Shown piece by piece: positions 7,715 to 13,293 of a DNA stretch of 22,483 nt. The notes beneath the pieces were generated by a model. It did not search any database and was not told where the DNA came from. It saw only the letters and a list, made by a program, of their open reading frames with translations. The position numbers and the translations under genes are program-made. Origin of the DNA: a virus. The stretch is taken from the IMG/VR virus record IMGVR_UViG_3300002460_000178, positions 1 to 22,483 of that record; one strand, given 5' to 3'. Positions within the stretch are counted from its first letter, which is position 1. Every line of letters begins with the position of its first letter.

Positions 7715-8222
7715 CTTGTCCTTCTGGCGTTATGTCTATCTCCGCTTCTGCCTCTACAAATTTAATCTCAATCTTGACATTACCAATGCCGCCGCTAAGG
7801 CTCAAATTATCACTATCAGGGTAAAAGCGTTTAAGCTTGCTAACCTCTACCGCCGCCTTCAATCTCGTGGGATGGTCAGGAACCTCAATAAAGTCTTTTG
7901 TCATACTGTTTGCGTCGGCCATGCCCTCGCCGTTTTTAGCAATTACATTAGCCGATATGACCTTGTTGGCCTCCAGCCCATCCTTGAAAACATGGGCTAT
8001 TTTTAGGTTTGTAACGCCAGCCTTCTTGAAGGCTTGCTCAATTGCTGATATCACACGAGGACGCTTTAAAATTTGCTTAACACTGTTTCTGTGCATCCCG
8101 AGCTTAGCCGCCACATCGCCGATGCCCTTGCTTTTTGGCAGCGCTTCGAGCAGTCTGCGCTCATTATGTCTTAATTGTTCATTTCTGAACACACCCTGCA
8201 CATTTTTGGACATATGCAACAT
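7698..8222 (-). CDS. terS: Terminase small subunit (TerS)
   Basis: This 174-residue protein has an N-terminal helix-turn-helix (about residues 24-55, GIGDVAAKLGMHRNSVKQIL), then helices and a conserved-looking DHPTRLKAAVEVSKLKRFYP. HTH plus a middle oligomerisation region, directly upstream of TerL, is standard for small terminases, which recognise the packaging site and recruit TerL. Two starts are possible: ATG 8222 and ATG 8213. GAAGGG lies 11 nt before the first. A promoter-like TTGACA/TATATG pair overlaps the start region (separate entry). Confidence 0.85.
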   Translation of the reverse strand: MLHMSKNVQGVFRNEQLRHNERRLLEALPKSKGIGDVAAKLGMHRNSVKQILKRPRVISAIEQAFKKAGVTNLKIAHVFKDGLEANKVISANVIAKNGEGMADANSMTKDFIEVPDHPTRLKAAVEVSKLKRFYPDSDNLSLSGGIGNVKIEIKFVEAEAEIDITPEGQDVICV

Positions 8223-8248
8223 ATACTAAATTTCCCTTCATTTGTCAA
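8220..8248 (-). promoter_or_regulatory. Possible leftward late promoter at TerS start
   Basis: On the minus strand TTGACA (8248-8243), a 17-nt spacer and TATATG (8225-8220) form a fair sigma70 promoter. Transcription would begin near 8213, the second TerS ATG, giving a leaderless mRNA and excluding the GAAGGG SD. The -10 matches four of six positions. If it is not used, TerS must be read from further upstream, where nothing clear is seen. Confidence 0.4.
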
Positions 8249-8282
8249 GGACTTTTTTATTAATTATAAATTATTTTTATGC

Positions 8283-8300
8283 TTGTATTAAAAAATACAA
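8283..8300. repeat. Inverted repeat in divergent control region
   Basis: TTGTATT (8283-8289) and AATACAA (8294-8300) form perfect 7-bp arms around AAAA. It lies between the leftward TerS promoter and the rightward promoter, in an AT-rich 180-bp intergenic region, and is a natural candidate operator controlling the switch between the two transcription units. Confidence 0.4.
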
Positions 8301-8322
8301 TTAAAATAATATATAATAATAC

Positions 8323-8351
8323 TTGACAAGTAAACTTAGATAAGGTATATT
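8323..8351 (+). promoter_or_regulatory. Strong rightward sigma70 promoter
   Basis: A perfect -35 TTGACA (8323-8328), an optimal 17-bp spacer and TATATT (8346-8351, five of six to TATAAT), preceded by an AT-rich UP-like tract. It would start the rightward operon about 45 nt before the first start codon at 8405. This is the best promoter in the window. Confidence 0.8.
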
Positions 8352-8404
8352 ATAAGTATAAAGGATGAGGAAACAAAATAAACAATATAACAAAGGAGGA
8401 CAAA

Positions 8405-8581
8405 ATGAATAAAAGAGAATATATAACAGACAATGGAGCAAAAATTCTCTTGCCCGAAGATGATGAGAGGGTCATGACGGCGGAAGAATTGGAAGCAAAA
8501 TACTCCGTTAAAAAAGCAGCAGTTAAAAATCCTGTGTGCCCGAGATGCCACACATATTGTGATGGCGATTGCGGGGCATAA
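8405..8581 (+). CDS. 58-aa zinc-finger-like protein, first gene of rightward operon
   Basis: An ATG preceded by AAAGGAGG opens this 58-residue protein. The first 45 residues are charged and helical (MTAEELEAKYSVKK), followed by CPRCHTYCDGDC near the C-terminus, a compact four-cysteine cluster likely to bind zinc. It is the promoter-proximal gene after the strong rightward promoter, so it should be highly expressed. A role in regulation or host takeover is possible but unsupported by family recognition. Confidence 0.75.
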   Translation: MNKREYITDNGAKILLPEDDERVMTAEELEAKYSVKKAAVKNPVCPRCHTYCDGDCGA

Positions 8582-8584
8582 AGA

Positions 8585-8631
8585 TTATTAACAATTTAAC
8601 CGCCGCCCCGGACAGGGGTGGCAGAAGGAGG
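8585..8631 (+). promoter_or_regulatory. Hairpin-SD leader module 1
   Basis: A conserved segment TTATTAACAATTTAACCGCC (8585-8604) leads into a 7-bp hairpin with one G-T wobble (8603-8621), followed directly by CAGAAGGAGG. The same arrangement recurs at 8951-8986 and, for the hairpin and SD only, at 9068-9096. It probably positions or protects the ribosome-binding site of the 95-aa gene. Confidence 0.6.
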
Positions 8632-8639
8632 CAAGGAAA

Positions 8640-8927
8640 ATGATTTATTTATACAATGACGAAGGAAATATTACAGGGAAGTTCAACCTCAGCAAGGCAA
8701 CTGAGATTGCTTCTAACAGACGACAAAACGACACTCGCTTTCACAAAATATACAGGACCGCCAGTGGCGGATATGTGAGAGCGAGTGTTTCTATGTGGCA
8801 AGGGGAATGTAATGGCTATTCCACAATAAAGAAAAGTGAGGCAATAGAATTGATGGAGCGCTGGGGCTATGACGAAACCGACATAAAAGCAAAGTTTGGT
8901 GATTACATAGAAGTAGAAACTTACTGA
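8640..8927 (+). CDS. Hypothetical 95-aa protein
   Basis: The ATG at 8640 has AAGGAGG and AAGGAAA upstream, after a small hairpin. The protein begins MIYLYNDEGNITGKF and contains YRTASGGYVRASVSMWQG, then a C-terminal helix (AIELMERWGYDETDIKAKFG). It looks like a small alpha/beta protein. The arrangement of a short beta region, a GGYVRA turn and a helix recurs in phage accessory proteins, but I cannot name a family. It is the second gene of the rightward operon, upstream of an intrinsic terminator. Confidence 0.75.
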   Translation: MIYLYNDEGNITGKFNLSKATEIASNRRQNDTRFHKIYRTASGGYVRASVSMWQGECNGYSTIKKSEAIELMERWGYDETDIKAKFGDYIEVETY

Positions 8928-8950
8928 ACACTATAAATAGAATGAGTAAA

Positions 8951-8986
8951 TTATTAACAATTAACCGCCTGCTAAGGCAGAAGGAG
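8951..8986 (+). promoter_or_regulatory. Hairpin-SD leader module 2 without an ATG gene
   Basis: TTATTAACAATTAACCGCC (8951-8969) repeats module 1 with one base missing. It is followed by CTGC-TAAG-GCAG (8969-8980) and AAGGAG (8981-8986). The stem differs from module 1 but is kept as a stem. No ATG follows at a suitable distance. An open frame starts at ATA 9002 and runs into the terminator, so the module may be the relic of a lost gene or a translated leader. Confidence 0.5.
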
Positions 8987-9034
8987 AAAGGAAGACGAAA
9001 AAGATAAAAGAGGTAAAATTCTCCGATGATACAA

Positions 9035-9066
9035 AAGGTAAGGGATTAATCCCTTACCTTTTTTTT
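9035..9066 (+). terminator. Intrinsic terminator within rightward operon
   Basis: AAGGTAAGGG (9035-9044) pairs perfectly with CCCTTACCTT (9051-9060) around ATTAAT, followed by six more T's. It is a strong rho-independent terminator for rightward transcripts. The genes beyond it (48-aa, HNH, 41-aa) then need read-through or antitermination, so it may act as an attenuator. Confidence 0.88.
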
Positions 9067-9067
9067 A

Positions 9068-9096
9068 GCCTGCAATGCAGGCAAGGAGGAAGGAGG
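9068..9096 (+). promoter_or_regulatory. Hairpin-SD module 3 with tandem SDs
   Basis: GCCTGC-AAT-GCAGGC (9068-9082) is a perfect hairpin immediately followed by AAGGAGG twice in tandem (9083-9089 and 9090-9096), 8 nt before the ATG at 9104. It is the third hairpin directly abutting an SD in this operon. Confidence 0.6.
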
Positions 9097-9103
9097 TGGT
9101 AAA

Positions 9104-9250
9104 ATGATAATAATAAAACTTAAAAAACAGTTATCCTGCCTGCGCTGTGGGTATCAGTGGAACCCGCGCAAGGCGGAAGTTAGAATATGCCCTAAATGCA
9201 AAAGCGCATGGTTCGACCAGCCGAGAAAGGTAAAGCTAAATGATTCTTAA
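9104..9250 (+). CDS. 48-aa zinc-ribbon protein
   Basis: The ATG follows a tandem AAGGAGG. The 48-residue protein has CLRCGYQWNPR and then CPKCKS, two CxxC pairs 16 residues apart, with WxxR-type spacing typical of small zinc ribbons in phages and plasmids. The end overlaps the HNH gene start by 11 nt, so the two are probably translated together. It may bind nucleic acid. The specific role is unknown. Confidence 0.8.
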   Translation: MIIIKLKKQLSCLRCGYQWNPRKAEVRICPKCKSAWFDQPRKVKLNDS

Positions 9251-9788
9251 AGAAGAATATGAAAGCGGATATCAAGCCCCCGTGATAGATGTAAAGGGCA
9301 GGAAAAGGGGGATAAAGCAATGGGTTGTTTGCCCAATTTGTGAAAAAGGCAGGTGGGTTAGAATTGATTCTACAAAAATAAAAAGTTTTTCAGGAATGTG
9401 TGGTAAATGTCATAACAAATTTACTTCTGGTTCAATGGAAAATCACCCACGATGGAAAGGAGGAAAAAGAAAAAGTAGGGGGTATGTTATGGTTAAGTTG
9501 TCGCCCAATGACTCTTACTATTCTATGGCTACCAATGGTGGTGGTCATTATGTTAGAGAACATAGATTAATAATGGCAAAACATATTGGACGCTGTTTAT
9601 TATCATGGGAAGTTGTGCATCATAAAAACGGAATAAGAGATGATAATAGAATTGAGAATTTAGAACTATTACCTAAAAGCATAGATAATCTATCCATAGA
9701 TAGATTAATAGCAGAAAATAAATCTTTAAAAAAACAATTAGAAAAATATCAAGAAGGGGGTGATAAAAATGATAAAGCTAAAATATAA
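9240..9788 (+). CDS. HNH endonuclease, free-standing type
   Basis: This 182-residue protein has an N-terminal zinc knuckle (C31, C34 and C54, C57), then the HNH_3-like core: YVREHRLIMAKHIG (residues 104-117), VVHHKNG (125-131, with H127 and H128) and NRIENLEL (136-143). A C-terminal helix follows (about 150-172, KSLKKQLEKYQ). Such enzymes nick or cut DNA and often spread as free-standing homing endonucleases in phage genomes. The ATG lies inside the end of the zinc-ribbon gene and has only a weak SD (GAAAGG). It could also assist packaging, but its position far from the terminases on the opposite strand favours a selfish element. Confidence 0.88.
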   Translation: MILKEEYESGYQAPVIDVKGRKRGIKQWVVCPICEKGRWVRIDSTKIKSFSGMCGKCHNKFTSGSMENHPRWKGGKRKSRGYVMVKLSPNDSYYSMATNGGGHYVREHRLIMAKHIGRCLLSWEVVHHKNGIRDDNRIENLELLPKSIDNLSIDRLIAENKSLKKQLEKYQEGGDKNDKAKI

Positions 9789-9894
9789 AACCAGTGCCGG
9801 CTGGCGGGAATATGTTAATTCTCCTGCCTTTGTGAGGTTTTTCATAGAGGCGAACTATGGCATTTTATTTACTGATTTTGAGCTGGGGAGGTAA
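9769..9894 (+). CDS. 41-aa hypothetical protein
   Basis: The ATG at 9769 follows AAGGGGGTG and overlaps the HNH gene by 20 nt. The protein starts MIKLKYKTSAGWREYVNSPA and ends with a hydrophobic/aromatic segment (FFIEANYGILFTDFEL). It is the last gene of the rightward operon, and its stop codon lies inside the terminator hairpin loop. No family recognised. Confidence 0.65.
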   Translation: MIKLKYKTSAGWREYVNSPAFVRFFIEANYGILFTDFELGR

Positions 9895-9911
9895 CTCTCC
9901 CCTCAGTTTTT
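9885..9911 (+). terminator. Terminator of rightward operon
   Basis: GGGGAG (9885-9890) pairs with CTCCCC (9897-9902) around GTAACT, followed by TCAG and five T's. The four-base gap before the T-run makes it weaker than the 9035 terminator. It fits the convergent end of the rightward operon just before the leftward early operon ends at 10001. Confidence 0.6.
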
Positions 9912-9944
9912 CCTCATGTCAACCTCCTTGTTTTTTTTAAACCC

Positions 9945-9986
9945 ACGCCTTGCCAATACCCTGCCACGCCTTGCCAATACCCTGCC
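9945..9986. repeat. Two 21-bp tandem repeats between convergent operons
   Basis: ACGCCTTGCCAATACCCTGCC occurs twice exactly (9945-9965, 9966-9986), and a third degraded copy begins at 9987 (GCGCCTCGC). The block sits just downstream of the stop of the last leftward gene. On the minus strand it is followed by AAGGAGGTTGACATG and a frame of only four codons (MRKN, ending at TGA). It may be an iteron-like protein-binding array or replication slippage. Confidence 0.7.
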
Positions 9987-10000
9987 GCGCCTCGCAAAGT

Positions 10001-10561
10001 TCACATTTCTTCAAACTTTACCACTTCAAATTTTCCATAAGGGCCTTTACAAGCCGGCCTGTAATCCAAAATGCCGATTCGCCTACCACATTCATCAAGT
10101 ATATCATGCAAAACCCCTGCATTAACAATGTCCCTTGAGTCATAATGCAACTCAAATTCAGCCGACCAATCAACTATCTTTGGCCGAGCCTTCAGAACTC
10201 GCTGCCTCTGAATAACAACTGTTCGTAAATCAATCTCAAACTCCTTTACGCCTAATGAAATCATCTCTGGGCTTATATTCAAAGAACCTGCAATATATGG
10301 CATTAGCGATTTTTTGCCTGCCTTATATCCGGATGAACCCATAATCATGCAGCGGTGCAGCGCAATTGCTGGAATTGCTAAAAAACCTTTACCGTCCCTG
10401 TATGCTGATGTTTCTGATTCAATTTTAATATCATACACTTTCACCTTTTTAACTTGCTTTTCTGTTGATTGAAACCGTGCCATGTCCGGCTTATTCATTA
10501 GTAGTGGTGATAATCCCTTGATTGTAACTAAAATCTTCTTAATTACTTCCTCATTTTTCAT
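10001..10561 (-). CDS. Conserved phage protein, possible RAMP/Cas7-like fold
   Basis: This 186-residue protein begins KKILVTIKGLSPLLMNKPD, has FLAIPAIALHRCMIMGS in the middle (about residues 60-76), PKIVDWSAEFELHYDS in the third quarter, and ends with GRRIGILDYRPACKGPYGKF. The N-terminal strand followed by 'G.sPLLM' and the C-terminal glycine-rich 'G..G..dyRP..kGpfG.F' recall RAMP proteins such as Cas7. I have seen the same ending in uncharacterised phage proteins near replication genes. No cas genes or CRISPR array are nearby, so it would be a stand-alone RNA or ssDNA binder. It is the last gene of the early operon, with AAGGAG before the ATG. Confidence 0.6.
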   Translation of the reverse strand: MKNEEVIKKILVTIKGLSPLLMNKPDMARFQSTEKQVKKVKVYDIKIESETSAYRDGKGFLAIPAIALHRCMIMGSSGYKAGKKSLMPYIAGSLNISPEMISLGVKEFEIDLRTVVIQRQRVLKARPKIVDWSAEFELHYDSRDIVNAGVLHDILDECGRRIGILDYRPACKGPYGKFEVVKFEEM

Positions 10562-10593
10562 TTCCTTCTCCTTTTCCTTTTGTAATGTAGGGG

Positions 10594-11064
10594 CTATTCC
10601 GTTCCAAAAAAGCCTGTTTCTGGGCTGCAGTCTGCCCCATATATCGCCTTAAACTCCTGTTTCCAGTCCTCTGACATGAATTTAATCTCTCTATCAATAA
10701 CCTTTCTGATCAACACAACAGACTTCCGGGGATAGCCCTGAGCAAAGGTGTTAAGCGGCGCATGAAATAATAATTTAGCTGCATCCCTCTCGGCCTGTAT
10801 ATTATCAGTCCTGTTGCTTTCCACTTCTCGGCGCCATGCCTCATCTGCAAGGCTTACAATCTCTGCAAGGCTTGGATAAAAGGCTTTACCCTGATGTAAA
10901 TAATTGTCTACCGCTTGTTTGGCAATGTGAGAAGGGAAAACATATAAAATATTGTGCCAGACTATAACTATCTCCTCAAATCGGGAATCATTTTCCCACG
11001 GTTTTTGCATCGGATATGCAAGTGCCAGATATGTTAATAACTGCACTGTCTCCTGTTTTTGCAT
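10594..11064 (-). CDS. Replicative helicase loader/inhibitor-like protein
   Basis: This 156-residue protein has the N-terminal pattern of phage helicase loaders of the G39P type: QLLTYLALAYPMQKPW, then IVIVWHNILYVFPSHIAKQAV, then GKAFYPSLAEIVSLADEAW (about residues 59-77). Those proteins deliver or restrain a DnaB-type helicase at the phage origin. The C-terminal half is helical with no clear motif. GGAGG lies 9 nt before the ATG, and the start lies 77 nt inside the upstream gene, an unusually long overlap that implies coupled translation. No helicase is in the window, so it may load the host helicase. Confidence 0.7.
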   Translation of the reverse strand: MQKQETVQLLTYLALAYPMQKPWENDSRFEEIVIVWHNILYVFPSHIAKQAVDNYLHQGKAFYPSLAEIVSLADEAWRREVESNRTDNIQAERDAAKLLFHAPLNTFAQGYPRKSVVLIRKVIDREIKFMSEDWKQEFKAIYGADCSPETGFFGTE

Positions 11065-11521
11065 TACTTGCCGCCTCCATTTTTTTTAATACCTCCATTG
11101 CTATTCCAGCAGAGGACTTTGGTTTTGCCTGCGCCTTGCCTGTCATGGGTCTTTCCTCACGGTTCAACCAGTTTAAGAGCCTTGCCCTTGTCGGCTGCTT
11201 CCCTTTTAATTCACACCATGCGATTAATCTGCCATGCAGCTTGTCAATATCAATTCCCTCATAGGCTTTGTTGTCCTTCAGGGTTTTAATCCATTCTTCA
11301 TCTGTTAATTTAGATACTTTTGGCTTTGCTTCATGCAAAGAGCCATCTTCTTTGAGCCCCAAAGCGGCCTTCTGCTTTTCCCATATCTTACCGACAACTA
11401 CCATAATCTTAAAATCAAACTCAGCATCATGCCGCTTTTTATAAAGCTCAATCCTTAACTGCATAATTTCTTCGTAAATTGCATCATATAATTTGTCTTT
11501 TATCTTGCTGCTGATTTTCAT
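10988..11521 (-). CDS. Replication-associated hypothetical protein
   Basis: This 177-residue protein has a charged helical N-terminus, the motif YEGIDIDKLHGRLIAWCELK (about residues 87-106) and then KQPTRARLLNWLNREERP. The last resembles the conserved tail (…rFlvNWLnr) of phage replication initiator or DnaD-like proteins, which here occurs without the winged-helix domain. The final 25 residues overlap the helicase-loader gene in another frame. The pair may work together as an initiator accessory and a loader. I cannot assign a specific activity. Confidence 0.6.
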   Translation of the reverse strand: MKISSKIKDKLYDAIYEEIMQLRIELYKKRHDAEFDFKIMVVVGKIWEKQKAALGLKEDGSLHEAKPKVSKLTDEEWIKTLKDNKAYEGIDIDKLHGRLIAWCELKGKQPTRARLLNWLNREERPMTGKAQAKPKSSAGIAMEVLKKMEAASNAKTGDSAVINISGTCISDAKTVGK

Positions 11522-11567
11522 TTTGCTTTCTCCTTTCCTGATTACTGATATGCCTCAGTTTTCACCT

Positions 11568-12809
11568 TTACAATAATTCCTTTTGTATCTCCGTTAATCT
11601 TCTTTTTTGAATATCCTGATAGCCCAAATCAATCCCCTTGCCTGTTCTGTTCAATTTTTCTGCCACCCTTAAAGTGGTTCCGCTACCCGCAAAGCAATCA
11701 AGCACAATATCCCCTGCTTTTGTAGAACATAAAATCATGCGCTCAACAAGTTTTTCGGGCCACATAGCATAGTGTTTTTCAGGGGATGGTTTGATCGGGA
11801 TGCTCCAGACATCGCCGGGGTTTTTACCTTTAGGGTTTAATTTCCCAACCATATAATCTCCCCCCTTAAACTCGGTTGATTGCATACTTCCTATGCGTTT
11901 TTTATATTGCAAGGGAGTATTGGAAATATATTCTTTGATTTCGGCCTCATCCTCTACCCCTCTTGCAATCTGTTTTATATTTTCTCTTGGTTGGCTCAAT
12001 CCATGTTTTGTTTGTCCATCTGCCCCCATAACCCATTTGTTATTATTATTAACTGCTCTGCTTAATCTCTCAATACTTACCTGTGCATGAGGCTCTCTTA
12101 TCTCATCCAAATTAAAATAATACTTAGGGTTTTTAACTGCAAAGATTATTGATTCCCATTTCTTAGAAAAACGGTCTTGGCAGCTTTCGGGCATCCCATT
12201 TGGCTTGAACCAGACAATATGATTTCTGATAATCCAGCCTTCATCCGCCATCATAACCATTAATCTTTCGGGGATTAGGAGTTTGGATTTAGAGGGACAA
12301 TTGCTTTGTATTTTTTTCATTTTAGGGCGATTTTCTTTTTTCATTCCACCATAAGGTTTTTTGTCAAAATATCCACCAGAATTGGAATTATAACTATCTG
12401 CAATGTTCAAAAACAGCACCCCATCATCCCTTAACACCCGCCATGCCTCTTTAAGCCAAAGCATTGTATGCTCCAGATAAAGTTTGTAATCAGGTTCAAG
12501 ACCATATTGGCCCCGCCATGCTTGGCAATGGATACAGAAACCTTGTTTTCCAACCTTTTTCCCATGCACTCCGATATGACTTTCGGTTAATGAATTTAAA
12601 GAATTACTTCCCTTACCTTGTCTGTTTTCATGTCCTAAGCACATATCTTTTATTTCAAAATCATGCTCACAATCCTTGTCTCCCCCAATAATCACATCAG
12701 GAATTTGATATTTCCTAAGTGAAAAATATGGCGGACTCGTGCAGATTAATTGCACCGACTTATCCTCTATCTGCCATTTTTCAAATACTGATTGATGATT
12801 TATTTGCAT
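11568..12809 (-). CDS. DNA methyltransferase (N4-cytosine/N6-adenine, beta class)
   Basis: This 413-residue enzyme carries catalytic motif IV TSPPY at residues 24-28 and the SAM-binding motif I DCFAGSGTTLRVAEKL near the C-terminus, the order that defines class beta amino-methyltransferases. TSPPY is more typical of N4-cytosine than N6-adenine enzymes, but the target cannot be decided from sequence. Between residues 47 and 97 are CEH, CLGHE and CIHCQAW, a probable zinc-binding insertion, followed by GLEPDYKLYLEHTMLWLKEA. No restriction endonuclease lies next to it, so it is an orphan, plausibly protecting phage DNA from host restriction. Its ATG directly follows the stop of the 53-aa gene. Confidence 0.92.
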   Translation of the reverse strand: MQINHQSVFEKWQIEDKSVQLICTSPPYFSLRKYQIPDVIIGGDKDCEHDFEIKDMCLGHENRQGKGSNSLNSLTESHIGVHGKKVGKQGFCIHCQAWRGQYGLEPDYKLYLEHTMLWLKEAWRVLRDDGVLFLNIADSYNSNSGGYFDKKPYGGMKKENRPKMKKIQSNCPSKSKLLIPERLMVMMADEGWIIRNHIVWFKPNGMPESCQDRFSKKWESIIFAVKNPKYYFNLDEIREPHAQVSIERLSRAVNNNNKWVMGADGQTKHGLSQPRENIKQIARGVEDEAEIKEYISNTPLQYKKRIGSMQSTEFKGGDYMVGKLNPKGKNPGDVWSIPIKPSPEKHYAMWPEKLVERMILCSTKAGDIVLDCFAGSGTTLRVAEKLNRTGKGIDLGYQDIQKRRLTEIQKELL

Positions 12810-12971
12810 TTATTCTTTCACCTTCTTCTTAACCGCCTCTCTTATCATCTCCTCAACATCCTCTGCCGATACATCATACACAGAAAAACCCTTGCTGCTG
12901 ACATAATCCTTGCCGTCAAATTCTATAATTTTAATCTCAACGCGCTGTATTGGTTCTCGTTTTAGCTTCAA
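12810..12971 (-). CDS. 53-aa hypothetical protein (TTG start)
   Basis: This ORF starts with TTG at 12971 inside the stop of the upstream 57-aa gene (TTGA overlap), with GAGG 8 nt upstream, and ends one base before the methyltransferase ATG (TAAATG). It encodes KLKREPIQRVEIKIIEFDGK, then a charged C-terminal helix ending REAVKKKVKE. The alternating beta pattern and clean junctions on both sides support a real gene. No family recognised. Confidence 0.65.
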   Translation of the reverse strand: MKLKREPIQRVEIKIIEFDGKDYVSSKGFSVYDVSAEDVEEMIREAVKKKVKE

Positions 12972-13141
12972 GGTTCAACCTCAGCAATCATTACCTTGAA
13001 TGATTTACCAGCAAAGGTAACAAGTTTTATAAGCTCTGCTATTTCAGAAGCGGACACACTGAATGTAACCTCTCCCGCTAATTCTCCATCTAACTTGATA
13101 CACTTGCCTGAATTTTTAAGACTCGCTGTGAAAGTAATCAT
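12968..13141 (-). CDS. 57-aa hypothetical protein
   Basis: The ATG at 13141 has AAAGGAG upstream. The protein starts MITFTASLKNSGKCIKLDGE and ends with a helix then LVTFAGKSFKVMIAEVEP, a beta-helix-beta pattern with an amphipathic strand at each end. It probably folds as a small compact domain, perhaps a ssDNA-interaction or anti-host factor, though this is only a guess. It overlaps the next gene by 4 nt and sits upstream of the DNA methyltransferase. Confidence 0.7.
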   Translation of the reverse strand: MITFTASLKNSGKCIKLDGELAGEVTFSVSASEIAELIKLVTFAGKSFKVMIAEVEP

Positions 13142-13191
13142 ATTTTTCTCCTTTATCCTTTTAACATCTATTTCTTGCCTTTTGCAAGCAC

Positions 13192-13284
13192 TTATAAGTA
13201 GCGTAAATCATCATCATCAATTACACTATTCTCTTCCAATGCAAATATTTGATTGTTTAATCTTTTTAATCTTTTTTGTTTTAT
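13192..13284 (-). CDS. Possible 30-aa peptide starting at ATA
   Basis: Right after the TGA of the 232-aa gene, in the same frame, GGAGG leads to an open frame beginning ATA AAA CAA and encoding KQKRLKRLNNQIFALEEN then SVIDDDDLRYL. The composition (basic helix then acidic tail) looks protein-like, and no ATG, GTG or usable TTG exists before residue 16. Either ATA serves as a start, or the upstream TGA is read through, or this is a decayed gene. The SD spacing of 4 nt is short. Confidence 0.35.
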   Translation of the reverse strand: MKQKRLKRLNNQIFALEENSVIDDDDLRYL

Positions 13285-13293
13285 AAAGCCTCC

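Noticed and set aside
8951-9066. Gene MKEVKFSDD-like starting at 9002
   Set aside because: The start would be ATA, and most of the frame is the terminator hairpin and T-run. I kept it only as a note on the leader.
12996-13286. Rightward 96-aa ORF opposite the small early genes
   Set aside because: It has no SD and is serine and leucine-rich shadow sequence, while two coupled leftward ORFs explain the region.
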